In this document: positions 48,737 to 60,059 of the stretch, in pieces
Numbering within the stretch: the stretch's first letter is position 1
How the letters are laid out: each line of letters starts with the position of its first letter
Assembly: GCA_037074705.1 (NCBI GenBank)
Contig: CM073591.1
Span: 91,671,532 to 91,735,531 of the forward strand
Source: Zhengitettix transpicula
Taxonomy: Eukaryota; Arthropoda; Insecta; Orthoptera; Tetrigidae
Direction: 5' to 3'
Length of the DNA stretch: 64,000 nucleotides
Program-made: the position numbers and the translations under genes
Notes under the pieces: generated by a model
What the model was told of the DNA's origin: nothing
The model's database searches: none
What the model saw: the letters and a program-made list of their open reading frames with translations, nothing else

Positions 48737-51700
48737 TTATTTTTTTGCTTTTTCTATGACATGAATATAAAATGCTGGTTCTTTCACTTCATCCAACCTC
48801 TTGAAGTCTGCATACAATGTATGTGAACTTTTAGAACCAAATGTGTCTTGCAGCATTGATTTGAATGCATTGAGTCGATGAGGGAAGCATGAGAGATGAA
48901 ACGAGCTGAAAAATAAATAAGCACAAGAATGTTAAAGAAAACAAACCATCACATTGTTTCATATATCTGTTAAAATTTTTTATCTTTAATTATTCAATTG
49001 AAATGATTTGGGTTAGGGTCACTCTATGTTTTTATATTTTTGTGAGGTAATATTAAAAAAAATAAAAATAAATTAATTTTAATATTTGATGCATAGCCGT
49101 ATCATTATTATTAAAATAAATCCTGAAGAGTAATTGAAATCATAGAGTCATATGAAAAGATAAAAGGTAAATGAAATTTGGGCCTATATATTATTGCTTT
49201 TAGCATATTTCAGGTAATTTAAATTTTACTTGAACAGAATATGAGACAAAACTTATCAGGAGCAGTGAATTTAATCTACGAAAATTAAATTGCTACAGTT
49301 TCCCACTTTGAAATACCAGTATTAAAAATAATATTTTATTTAATACAATTAATACTTTTTTTTAACTAAATAAAATTATATTATTCAATATTTCAAGCAT
49401 AATTTATAAAATAAAATAAACATAAATTATACCTTCCAATTTTGCTTTAAGTTCTAATAAACACTAGGTTTGATTAATAAAAGTAAAAGGGCATAAAATA
49501 TTGTAAATTTCTGAAAGTATTTTAACAAAAACATTTTATTACCTTGATTCGGGATCTTTATAATCACCATTTACCATTTCTGCTTCTTTGCCTGCCACAT
49601 TAATAAAATAGTCCATTCTCACAACACTTGGTCTACCTTCTATGTATAATAAAGAGGTCATTATTTTAGCAGTATACTTGCTCTGAGGACAGAAGATAAA
49701 ATACTTGAAAACATGAAAATATCCAAGCAAAAATTCTACAAAGTTAATACTAAATAATATTTTCATTACAGAAATGTAAGTAATACAGTTTCCCCATATT
49801 TATAAAATGTAAGTTTCATATCAATCACAATAAAATGTTGAAATAACAGTAAAGCAGAAATGCTCCAGCTCTCTCAAAATATATCAATGAGGAATCTTCA
49901 ACTTTGAAAGTTTAACTATTAAATCATACATTTTCAGTAAAGTGGGCTCCAATTTTATTAGTCAAGTAAACTATCTTGTTTCTACAGTACAATTCATTAA
50001 CATTAACACTAACAATAACATTTTTTAAATGATCTCAAATGTAATTCTTTACTTTAGTACTTACATTATAATACACACAATTTGAGGGTGTGTATCCAGT
50101 TTCAATAACTTTGTCATAATTTCGGTGATCAATTAAAAGCAAGCCACCTGGCCTAATACACTTTTCAAAGTTTTTAAGTGCTTTCCTGGAAATTATCACC
50201 AATGTATATTTTAAAAAGGAAAAATTAAATTATTAGTTTAATAATCACAGCATGTAGCTGAGAATTAATCATGAAGATATTACATAAAAATGAAATTTTA
50301 CTAATTTTTGTCAAATTTGCAAATAATATTAAAATGTTGAGGGACAACATATGAGTATAGTGTCTCAAAGAGAGAGAGAGAGAGAGAGTAAACAAATCTA
50401 AAATACATACAGTACTCATAAATTGATTGTTGTAAAGTAGTAAATATACTAGAAACATTATTTAGCTTAATTAAAAATACACCTAATGACCAAAACCAAC
50501 CCTGTTGCATGTGACATATGTAACTCCAAAATTACCACCCGACACGTAATTAACGAGTGCGCGTACACTCTACAAAAAAGAAGAGACTACGGAATCCCAG
50601 ACAGCTACAAGGAATGCCTCAACGAACCTCAATATATTAGCTCAATCATGGACTATCTTAGGGACCTAAACGTGATTGATGACATCTAATTCAGCCATAC
50701 TAGATTTTCCTATACAATATGTAATATCAAATAATGTGAACCATATTGTACCTAAGATGCAGCCAACATCCTGTAACTACTGTAATGTAATAAGTAAATG
50801 TAAACCACAATGTAAAAAATAATGTAGTAGTAATTTGTAAAGTAAATCGTGGTCACTAATAACCACGTTGGTTGATGTGACAATAAACTAAATATTAAAA
50901 AAAAAATTATTCTGAAAAAGGATAATTACAATTTGGTATTCTTAATTGAATATAATATACATTCTTTGAGATTTTAAATTAATTCACAAATGGAATATGT
51001 CTGATATTAATGTACAATAATGAATGATTTTCTGTTTCTTAAATATATTTTTTTATCATTCCCATGAAAAACATACCTTTGATCAACTTGGTCACCTTTA
51101 TGATCCAATATATGAGTGAATGAGTTCCCTAGGCATATAACTGCATCATATCCATCTTCAATTAAATCAGATATATCATCATTTAGTGTTAACCAGTTGC
51201 CCTGATGAATTTCTATAAAAATTAATTATGCCAATCAAATATTTTTATTAAAAAGAATATTATTTCAGAACATACTGAAATTAAAAAACTAAAGCAAGTA
51301 ATGATAATTACCTTCCATAAAAATAAATTATAATTAAAGACAAGATTCACAATAACTGAATGGTAAGATGACATTTCTGTTACATATGGGACATATATTT
51401 TTGTATGTATACAGTGACTAACTACTATAAATGCAATAATCAATCATAGATGTCATGAACATATTTACTTTCACAGTTTGGATAGTACTGTACTTAGAAA
51501 TGTCTCACTCTAAAATAGATTTATTCCAATAGGTTTAAATATTAAAAAAATGGTAACTTTTTATTCCAAATGCTTGTGTAAATTTGAGCTACTTATCTTT
51601 TATGCAACCAAAACATTTTGTTATATTTATTAATTATTAAACACTGAAGTTGACCCCTTATGGCCTTTTAAGAGATACTACATAAAAATATTCATCTACT

Positions 51701-51879
51701 ATAATGGTTTTCTTTGACTTGTAAAAATTTTTACAGAATAACTCGGAGTCAATCTAAAATGTGAATTTAAATTCAGAAATAATTGTGTCATAATTTATAT
51801 TATAGAAAACAACAATAATAAAGTTGAATATGGATGTATATATGTATGTATGTGTGTATACATTTACATATACATATAC

Positions 51880-51913
<34 letters not shown>

Positions 51914-54900
51914 TTATTTATTTATTTGCAATATTGGTATGGAGAGGACAGAGAGATAGGTTGTGGCTTACCTGAAAGTGAAGTGCAGTGTCGCCATAAG
52001 GAACTGAAGGTATTTCTTCAAATTTTCAGAGGCTCTCAGCTTCCTTCTTCAGGAAGGAGTGTTACACCGTTCTGTGCACCAGCCAGCTGCATATATCTGA
52101 ATGGAATGGTGTAACACTCCTTCCTGAAGGAAGAGGCTGAGAGCCTCCGAAAATTTGAAGAACAACCTTCAGTTCTTTATGGCTACACCACACTTCACTT
52201 TCAGGTAAGCCACAACCTATCTCTCTTTCCTTTCCATACCAATATTGCAATGATTTTTGACAATGTTGTATCCTTACTAATATTATATATATATATGACA
52301 CATTTGGATAGGAATGAGAGACAGCAATGCCGACTTACCCAAAATCAATAGTCAGTCCATTCTGGCACAGGTGGAACCTGATTTAAGGTAAGTCAACTTC
52401 TCTCTGTCCCTCTTTCCTATCCAAATAATTTAAATAAATTTGATGTACCTCAAAGCTTCCTTTCTCAAAAAGGGGACTCAAGCCCTCTAAAATTTAAATT
52501 GTTGTTGCTGCCCAGCCTGACTGGACTAACTAAATTCTGGTCTGTACTGTGTATATATATTAAATAATACTTCAAATTTGATTGTTTGTGAGTGGTGTAA
52601 CTGATATTGCCATAAGTTTGATCAAATGTACATAGGAATACCATATAGTAATCAAATTAAATCTAAAGTACCCCAATTGTCAAATGCAGGTTCCTTCCTT
52701 CTGTTCCAACGTGTCTTAAAAGCGTGTTTCAGCATTTTATCTGATGCATCGACAGATGTTACTTGGAAACCTTCTTCTACTAACATAACAGAATCAACCC
52801 TGCAAGTAAATGCTTTATTATAATCTTATATATATTATATTATATTACACTAATTCTTAAAGTTCCAAATAGTATAGTTTGGGCTGATTTTCACTCAGTG
52901 GATGTCTTACATATTAATAATAAAATTCTTGAGTCTATAATTTATGATAAATAAAAATAAAATTATTTCTGTTGTGTCAGTCAGGGTTTAGCCATAAGAA
53001 TTTGACAGAGACTGCTGTACAAGTCTTAGAAGAGTCATGGAAAAGGGAAACGGATAAGGAATTTATACAGTGGCTTTATTCTTGGACCCCAAGTGGGGTT
53101 TCAAGAGTGTTTGTAGAAATAAGTAAATTGATAAATTGATCAGGTATAGAGTGAGAGGAACAGCTTTTAGTTGGATAAAAGATTACTTAATGAATAGAAA
53201 ACAGTTGTTAAAATTAATGGAGCATGTTCTGAACTTAACTTAAAGAAGTTGATTTTGGGGTGCCTCAAGGCAATAAATTAGGGCCACGGTTATTCATTTT
53301 CTACATTAATACCAAACATAGTGAAGAAACTAAAAATTCATCTGTTTTCTGATGGCACTTTGATTTTTTTATCTGGTAAAAATTTTAAAGACATTATAAA
53401 TAAAATTAATGTCGAGCTTGTAAAGATTATAAAATTGTTATGTGCCAATAAGTTAAGTTTGAATACTAAGAAAACAAAATGTATGTAAATAGGGAATAAA
53501 TTGCAAGACTATAGTTGTAGGAAATGAGGTGATATATTTTTTTAGAGTAACAGGCTACATGAGGGTAATCCACATGGTGGCAACTTCCCTTTAATAGCAT
53601 AGGAAGGGATTTGAAAAGGGGGATGCGGAAGGGTAGAGGAAAGTAGCTAAGGGTTAACTAGGGCTTCCGGACTATGGTTTAAGGATCCTATCAGACATTC
53701 GCATAAATGTGATGCAGGACATATCCTAGAAAACCTGCATCAGATAGATCAGGAATTGGGTACTTGTCCAACGCCCTTCCAATGGCTGGAGAGTGGTTTG
53801 CTGTGGGGATGCAGAATTACCTTCTCCATGACTTGTAAAGTTTAGGAGGCAGCTAGCCGACTATTCCAATGGGTTTTTTTTTTAGGGCAACAGGCTACAT
53901 GAGGGTGATCCACATTGGGCAACTCCCCTTTAATAGCATAGGAAGGGATTTGAAAGGGGGGGGGGGGGTGCGGAAGGGTAGAGGAAGGTAGCCAAGGGTT
54001 GACTGTGAGTTTAAATTTAATAAATATGCAGATTATGTTGAAAATAAATTGGCAAAAAAAATTGAGTAGTCTGTAGGTTAAGAAATAATTTGCCTCTCAA
54101 AGATAAAAAAAAAGTATTTACGTTCTTTAGATACAGAATAAATAATATACTTATACAGAGTAAAGAATAGGAATAGTTTAAATGTGTTTATAAAAATTTA
54201 TTTTTATAGATAATAATGATAGGTAAATAGTTGTATTGAAGAATATATAATTAGCTTTAAGCTAAATTGTCAAAATAAATATATAAATAACTAGAAGGCG
54301 CCAGTCGTATGAGACACAGAGCATGTACAAACCTACCTCGTGCGACATCGCTTCGGGAATCGTCATCTATTATTGGAAGGGTTGGGGACAAGTACCAAGA
54401 TCCCAATCTACCTGATTTTACCTGCCGATTAGGATCCTTAAACTACAACCAGGGGACCATCCCTTGGCTAGCTAGTTCTCCATTCCGCATTCGACTTTCG
54501 TATGTAATTAAAAGGGAGCAGCCATCAAAGTTGCCTATTATTTAAAAACATAAAAAAATAGGGAAACTGAAGAAATTACTGTTGTGGTATACTTCAATAT
54601 AAAAGACGGACATCGCAATACACAGATTGCAATTTTTCTAGACCATTGAGAATTTGTATATAAAATAAATCTGGTTTCTTTTTGTGTGTTTCTAATAATA
54701 GAATTAGTGCTGTGTTGTTAAAATTTCTAAGTTTACATAAATCTTCTGGTGAGCTGTTGTGGTTGCGTAAGCAAGCAGCCAGCAGCCGAGGAGGTATGTG
54801 ACGTAATAGTGAAATGAGTGATAGAAAATTCAAAGCAAAATAATACTGTTACTATATATATATATATATATATGTATGTATAATTAATTAATTAATTGTG

Positions 54901-55420
54901 AAAATCCCCCTTAAGTTCTTGTTATGTTACTACTCGTATATTAGGTAGTTATAGAACAGTAGTCGGCATACGTTTTAGTACGGTCCGTCAGGCAATAATG
55001 GCTCAGGGAACACTTGTTTGGTAGCTTACAAGAGTAATTACCCTACTTTTTGTAAATAAAAAAGCCTCTCTCTCAATGTATGCGACCATTTTCAGTGAGA
55101 TATCCATTTGCTGCCGCGTGTACTTTGCATCAGCGTCTCCCATCACGTGGAAACCCCAAGTTCTACTTAATTTTAAGCGCACTAAAGTGTTATTAAGTGT
55201 TAACAAAAAGCATTACTCACCCAGTTCCACATGCAACGTCCAAGACCCGCTTGCACCCATTTTGTTTCAGTAATCCAACAAGAAATGTTCGATACTTTTC
55301 AGTTCGAGAGTTTTTATCACCAATAAATATTTCCCAAACTTTTGCTGCTCTTCCATCTGCATAATCATCCTTTATACCTTCCAGCACTGTTCCCGGACTT
55401 CGAAGATCAAAAGTGCTCAT
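48737..55420 (-). CDS. Gnmt-like: Glycine N-methyltransferase paralogue, copy B, 6 coding exons, 297 aa
   Basis: Exons on the minus strand: 55420-55221, 52799-52672, 51212-51077, 50185-50065, 49682-49543, 48905-48737. Lengths of exons 2-6 (128, 136, 121, 140, 169) equal those of copy A exactly. The reading frame is intact to TAA. Conserved parts are [18 protein letters not shown], the SAM loop [11 protein letters not shown] (60-70), [30 protein letters not shown] with Asn139 and LLIDHRNYD. Divergent parts: VIEEANW of copy A is EIHQGNW, AHLPD is THILD, and the conserved YYPH near the C-terminus is CFPH (248-251). It therefore binds SAM in all likelihood, but its glycine specificity or tetramer regulation may be altered. 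An ATG at 55435 would add five residues (MLTLQ). I prefer 55420 because it aligns with copy A and because CTTACAG directly before it could be an intron acceptor. Introns hold a jockey-type LINE tail, a fold-back element and a nested LINE. Confidence 0.93.
50370..50389. repeat. (GA)n microsatellite
   Basis: About ten GA dinucleotides in GNMT copy B intron 3. Confidence 0.85.
50480..50910 (+). mobile_element. 5'-truncated LINE with poly(A) tail
   Basis: Encodes 67 residues ending a polymerase ORF ([20 protein letters not shown], a zinc-finger-like CX2C...HX4C typical of LINE RT C-termini), then a 3' UTR with AATAAACTAAATATT and a run of A. The frame is open to its stop, and the base composition differs from the surroundings, so this looks like a relatively recent insertion. 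Antisense in GNMT copy B intron 3. Confidence 0.75.
51862..51912. repeat. (TA)n / (TACA)n microsatellite
   Basis: TACATATACATATATATA-type sequence adjoining the left border of the family B copy. Confidence 0.85.
51928..52280. mobile_element. Fold-back element, family B, full
   Basis: The left arm CAATATTGGTATGGAGAGGAC...CTTACCTGAAAGTGAAGTG...GGAAGGAGTGTTACACC pairs with the right arm GGTGTAACACTCCTTCC...CACTTTCAG|GTAAGCCAC...CCATACCAATATTG. Lies in GNMT copy B intron 2; one splice-like motif is in sense with the gene at about 51974-51964. Confidence 0.85.
52295..52540. mobile_element. Family B element, degenerate, adjoining the previous copy
   Basis: CATTTGGATAGGAATGAGAGACAG, CGACTTACCCAAAATCAATAG, GATTTAAG|GTAAGTCAAC, CCCTCTTTCCTATCCAAATAA and GGACTCAAGCCCTC. 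Confidence 0.65.
52970..54295 (+). mobile_element. LINE reverse transcriptase fragment, interrupted by a nested insertion
   Basis: 52970-53535 encodes, with breaks, [17 protein letters not shown], the RT GVPQG box near 53258, [12 protein letters not shown] (position of the catalytic ADD box) near 53347, and [11 protein letters not shown]. The coding-like sequence resumes after 53998 with [19 protein letters not shown], typical of the thumb region. Between lie 464 bp of another family. Antisense in GNMT copy B intron 1. Confidence 0.65.
53536..53998 (-). mobile_element. Two head-to-tail partial copies of the retroelement found in the 25-27 kb arms
   Basis: Copy 1 starts TTTTTTTAGAGTAACAGG at 53540 and runs to 53870. 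Copy 2 starts TTTTTTTTTTAGGGCAACAGG at 53874 and stops at about 53995. Both match the left arm at 25240-25560, with the T run being the poly(A) tail of the minus-strand element. A G run at 53957-53967 disrupts copy 2. Confidence 0.8.
54300..54545 (+). mobile_element. Diverged third copy of the same retroelement, opposite orientation
   Basis: GGGGACAAGTACCAAGATCCC, CGATTAGGATCCTTAAAC and ACCATCCCTTGGCTAGCTAG match the right arm at about 26630-26760 with substitutions and small gaps. Confidence 0.6.
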
Positions 55421-55435
55421 CTGTAAGGTTAACAT

Positions 55436-56109
55436 TTGCCATATGTTTTTAATAAGTAATTATTGAGAAACCGCTTTGGTTTGGATATAAATTTTATCGA
55501 AATCCTAATATGCAGTTTCGCAAATTTTCCAACACCTACTGGTACGTAATACATAATTCAAATAAAGCTGTATACAATATCACGACACAGAAGGCGTCTC
55601 CATGACCTGCACGGCATAGTAGGTCAATGACTAGGTTTGCGTATCTCGTACGTGGACTGAATTGTTGCTCCTTTCATCCAGAAGACGAACAGAGTTTGTG
55701 GCCTTTCGGAATAACGTCTACCACTCATTCCTCAAATTCGCACCCACTCAAGTTACGAGTATTGTTTTTATTTTTACCCTCTCTTCGTCAATTGATCTAA
55801 ATTTGCCCTCAATCAATCTTCATTCACCTACTTCTGCAAATCCTATATTTTTGCCGAATTACTGATGTGCTAACAATTCCTGATATATTATTTTTCAGCA
55901 CCATGAGCAGAAAATGGAAATTTTAAATTAAGCCACGGTACAGTTGGACACATGGAATAGACGATAATATAAACGAAAATACTATGTAATCCCAACAATC
56001 AGCTGCTCAATTCGCAATTACGTGTCTCATGGTTTACTACACAACTTAATAGATCAGTGTAAGTGCTAATAATTATAAATGCGAGATTTTTTCTTGTTCA
56101 TCCTTACAA
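55436..56109. other. 5' flank of GNMT copy B
   Basis: Moderately GC-richer than average near 55580-55760. It should contain the copy B promoter, but no motif can be assigned. No further gene recognised. Confidence 0.35.
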
Positions 56110-56520
56110 CTCAGTTGAATTGCTGGTCCTTGAAGGAGGTGAGACTTACGTTGATGTGGTACACGTTCTGAACAGCAACCGGCACCGAAAAAACTCAATA
56201 CAGGGAAATTATTCGGCACCTTAAATAGTCTCATTTAGACGCTTTTAGGGGATACATCGGTCGCAAGATGCGAAAAAGGAAGACGTTTATTGGCTACAAA
56301 GGCTCTGGTGATGGGACCATGCGTTACGTCATAAGCAGACTGGGTTAACGTTCAGAACAAACTCGTATCCGGCTTCTTGCCGATAAGTCAGTCCGACAGA
56401 CACGTGCTATACTTAGAATTAGAAGTTTTCCAAAGCGATGACACTGTGTTTATCGGCTCGTTGAGTCGCGTATTCGTCAGCCGGAACTCAATCAGCTCTT
56501 TTACCTTGGATAATAAATTA
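56110..56520 (+). pseudogene. Degenerate transposase-like sequence (family uncertain)
   Basis: Broken plus-strand frames give LVLEGGETYVDVVHVLNSN, then RLLADKSVRQTRAILRIRSF and CVYRLVESRIRQPELNQL. The pattern of helix-turn-helix-like segments resembles the N-terminal DNA-binding region of a Tc1/mariner-type transposase. Similarity is judged by eye only. Confidence 0.25.
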
Positions 56521-56796
56521 ATTTTGAGTACTCGAAAAATATCACAAGCAATTATCAATCGTAAGGAAAAAATTTACAATAAACTCCTTCAAACGTTTTA
56601 CTAGTTTACATAAATACAATTTTTTTCAGTCTCTCAAATAATATAATCTCATTTGACAATACTGTTTTGGTAACTTAGATAATCTGTTCAAAATTTCTCG
56701 AACTTTGTTCAGCTAGATTATTTGGCAAACGGTAAAAACACACCACATTTAAGTTGAGAAAACTCCTAATATAGGAATTATATCAATAAATAAAAA

Positions 56797-56940
56797 AAAC
56801 GGCCAACACGTCGTAACAATTAAACAATTTGATACAAAACAACATGTTTCCTTCCTTTTTTTGAAACTTCTTCAAGAACGAAATGTTGTGTTATTTTGTA
56901 TTAAATTGTTTCTAACGTGTTGGCTCTTTTATTCATTTAA
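56797..56940. repeat. Imperfect inverted repeat of about 140 bp
   Basis: CCAACACGTCGTAACAATT...AATTTGATACAAAACAACA pairs with TGTTGTGTTATTTTGTATTAAATTGTTTCTAACGTG-TTGG (shown in part). Possibly a small MITE. Confidence 0.6.
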
Positions 56941-57206
56941 CTATGTGCCTGGAGTTGCCCGAATCTTTATTGATATTAACCCTTAAAAGTATTTAATTCG
57001 ACAATAGTCGCTTCTTCAAAACGTGATTTAACAGGCATTGAGAGTGCCTATTTTTTGAACATTACGTTTTCACACCCCCTACCGTAGATATCTCACGGAA
57101 TGTTAATTTCATCACAACCAGTATGATGACTCACTGTGCATTAATCGAGTCATTAAATCTACTGGTAGAAATGAATAATTTAGCCTACGTCTGATTGAAA
57201 ATTAAT

Positions 57207-57431
57207 AATAAGAAGGATAGCCAAATCAGACAAAATAGGTGATAATGTAAATACTACAGAATATTTCAAGGCTTTTGAGTTTTGTCAACTGACTATTTTT
57301 TTGCAGTCGTGTCTCTCTCGGCTCTTACATATTTTCTACACCTGAAGAAAGGAACAAGGCTTCCAGAAACGTTGTGTGGTATTTATATTATTATTTCTTT
57401 TGTCTGTTTTGGCTATCCTTATTATTATTAA
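57207..57431. mobile_element. Fold-back element, family A
   Basis: AATAATAAGAAGGATAGCCAAA pairs with TTTGGCTATCCTTATTATTATT. Inside, GGAACAAGGCTTCCAGAAACG and GTGTGGTATTTATATTATT form the right arm; the left inner arm is decayed. Confidence 0.8.
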
Positions 57432-57479
57432 ATCTACTGGTATCTTAAATAAACACAGTAACTTAAGAAAAAGTCCGAA

Positions 57480-57860
57480 AAAAAGCAGTACATTTAATTA
57501 TCCGTATCCTTAAGAGAGGCGGAAATACTCCCGGTACCTTAAGAGAGAGGAAAATAGTCCAGGTAAAATACTTCCGGTATCTTAAGAAAGGCAAACATTC
57601 TCCCAGTACGCTCTCCGAGAATCAAAATTACCCTCAGACAGCCACAAATACTCTCATACCCAAACAGTTTAAAAAATACTCCCGGTACCTTATGAGAGTC
57701 AAAAATACTCCCGCTACGTTAAGAGTATCAAAAATACTCCCGGTGCCATGAGAGAGTCCTCCTGGTACCCTAAGAGTCAAAATTACTTCTGGTAGCTTAA
57801 GTGAGACAAATATACTCCCGGGGTCGGATGTTAAGAGAGTAAAAATATTCCCTTATAGCT
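57480..57860. repeat. Degenerate minisatellite, unit about 29 bp
   Basis: Roughly a dozen variants of TCAAAAATACTCCCGGTACC followed by TTAAGAGAG. The same unit, in the same orientation, reappears at 63845-64000. Confidence 0.85.
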
Positions 57861-57915
57861 TATAACCTGATAGCATAATTTTGAGGCCAGAACATTGTGA
57901 ATAACAGTCAGTTTG

Positions 57916-58070
57916 TGTTTGGGAGAGGCCGATAATGGTCATAGAAACGTGTTGTTTGGGACTCGGACCGATGGTGGTCAGAGCAGTTTGGTTTGGGAGA
58001 TCAAACGATGATGATCATAAATATTCTGGTTTTGCAGGCCGGCCGAGAATAATCATAGAAAAATCAGTTC
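57916..58070. repeat. Decayed 37-bp tandem repeat, four units
   Basis: Units begin TTTGGGAGAGGCCGATAATG, TTTGGGACTCGGACCGATGG, TTTGGGAGATCAAACGATGA and TTTTGCAGGCCGGCCGAGAA, each followed by GGTCATAGAAA-like sequence. An open frame of 114 codons (57935-58279) crosses it and is probably fortuitous. Confidence 0.65.
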
Positions 58071-58792
58071 TGACGAGTAAACAAGTAGCAACTGACTGCC
58101 CCGATACTAGAGTGGTCACAGGAAGGAAATTTCTAAATCCTTCGGACTTTCTTATGCGAGATAAATACTGTGGACGGATTGGATCCTTAGTAAAAGTAGG
58201 AGGTGCATATTCAACTTGGTGGTTGGACTTTAGCGAAGTGAACCAAAATTGTGAGCAGTGTAATGACCTGTTGAAGTAAATTTTCCTTTAAAAGAAAAAA
58301 TAGTGAAGTGTCTAAATAATACTAGAGCAGCTCTAATAAACTGGTTACGTAAAAATATTCTATTGTAAAGATTATATGAATATGAGTACCGTCAGATACT
58401 TTAAATTCCTCTAAAGTTAATTGGATTTCAGTTTTTTTATTTCTTTTTATTGTAATTGTTATTGTAAATTTAATTATTATTCTTTTGCAACTCCTTTGAG
58501 TTCGATATAATTTGTGATAATTGCAAATTACTATAATTATTAGAGGCCCAATAAGCGGTCCTGAAGAATTAAGTTTCATTAAAGGCTGTGGAGTTTATTT
58601 AAAAATATGTACAGAAACTAAACTCAAATCGAAATTTGTTATAATTAAAAGTTTTTTTTATACAGGTATAAATCCTTTAAATTATCTTTTCCTTATAATT
58701 GTATTACATTATTTGGTCCCAACGTGCTGGCTGTAATTTTCTTAAATTGTATATTACATAATTTCGCGCCGCAACGTGTTGGCATTTTGTTA

Positions 58793-58797
<5 letters not shown>

Positions 58798-58833
<36 letters not shown>

Positions 58834-58848
58834 AACGGGTCTTTATAT

Positions 58849-58887
<39 letters not shown>

Positions 58888-58916
58888 TTAGGTCTATATA
58901 AAGACTCGTTTAACTC
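58798..58916. repeat. (TA)n flanked hairpin
   Basis: GTTAAACGGGTCTTTATATAGAC (58830-58852) pairs with GTCTATATAAAGACTCGTTTAAC (58892-58914) around a (TA)n loop. A third, direct copy of the right arm is at 60042-60063. Confidence 0.8.
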
Positions 58917-58958
58917 TTTAATATATATATTTCACTAATATTTGAAACTTTATATATA

Positions 58959-60003
58959 TTGTAATGCCAATTAATTAGGCCATTAATTGTTTGGACGTAA
59001 AATTGGAATTGTTTGATGAATCCATTATAGCGGTCTGATCTAACAAAGCAACAATGAGAGAACCGAGCTCACTTTGCTTTGTCGAAAAATCAAAAATGGC
59101 GTATGCGCGCTAAAACTCGGGAGAACTAGGAGTCAGTTTGCGGAAAAACATCGTAAGGAGCAGAACAAGTAATATAACTGTTAGTTAGCGGAGAAAGATT
59201 GTTAGGAGCTGTTGGCGGAAAGACATTATGAGGAGCAGAACAAGAAATATAATTTGAGCAGAGACTAGACATCGTCAATGTATAACTAGTTAAAGTTGTA
59301 AATTAATACGAAGAAAACATTCACGATGCAAGTATTGCAGCGCAAATAATTGAAAAGTAAGAGCAGTTTAAGTCTACAGCAAGGAGTTAAAGAAAAGTTA
59401 GTTCGCTCCGAAAGAATAAACAGTTAAAATAAATCGTCAAGGAGATACGTTGCAGTTTACGTCCATTTCAGTAAAAGACTAATAAATCTACGAATCATAG
59501 GGTTCCGGTAAGGCAAGCAGACGTCAGATAGCTGACATTCAGGAGGATCATCCGAGTTCCTATGAGCCTATCAATTTTGGCTTTAATAAAATCTGTGAGT
59601 CGACATTTTAGAATCAGTGTAAAAGTTTGCAATAGTGTACTTCCGAAACCAAAATGAATGCTGGTACCAGCTGGACACTACGTAAGTAACAAAACCAAAA
59701 ATAATGATTAATTGTAAACTTTAATTAAAGGATAAAGTCAGATGTCGTTCTCCTTTAATTGTCAATCAGAGTTAATTTCTTTCTATCGACATATTGTTTA
59801 GGTAAATTGTGAACTGTTTGTTAATAAGATTTTTAAATCAATTTGTTGTGTCCATTATCAAACCCAGTGAAGGCCCTGAGAAATTAATATTTTAAATTGT
59901 AATTGTTTTTGAGTTAAATTTACAAAGAGGAAATAAATAAATGATTTTATGTGTTAAATTTTATTAATTCTTTTATTTAATTAAACCCAAACAGTTGATT
60001 ATT

Positions 60004-60005
<2 letters not shown>
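58959..60005. other. Unassigned repeat-like block, possibly an LTR
   Basis: Starts TGTAATGCCAATTAATTAGG and contains short near-repeats (GGCGGAAAGACAT(T/-)ATGAGGAGCAGAAC and GCGGAAAAACATCGTAAGGAGCAGAAC). No coding sequence. The 23-bp sequence ATATAAAGACTCGTTTAAC flanks it on both sides. LTR identity is a guess. Confidence 0.3.

Positions 60006-60047
<42 letters not shown>
60006..60047. repeat. (TA)n microsatellite
   Basis: About 42 bases of alternating A and T directly before the LINE 5' region. Confidence 0.95.
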
Positions 60048-60050
<3 letters not shown>

Positions 60051-60059
60051 ACTCGTTTA

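Noticed and set aside
51824..52301. Open frames with ...[18 protein letters not shown]...
   Set aside because: The same peptide appears on both strands at every family B copy, so it is a product of the repeat sequence, not a gene.
57935..58279. 114-codon open frame as a gene
   Set aside because: The first half is a decayed 37-bp tandem repeat; no family recognised.
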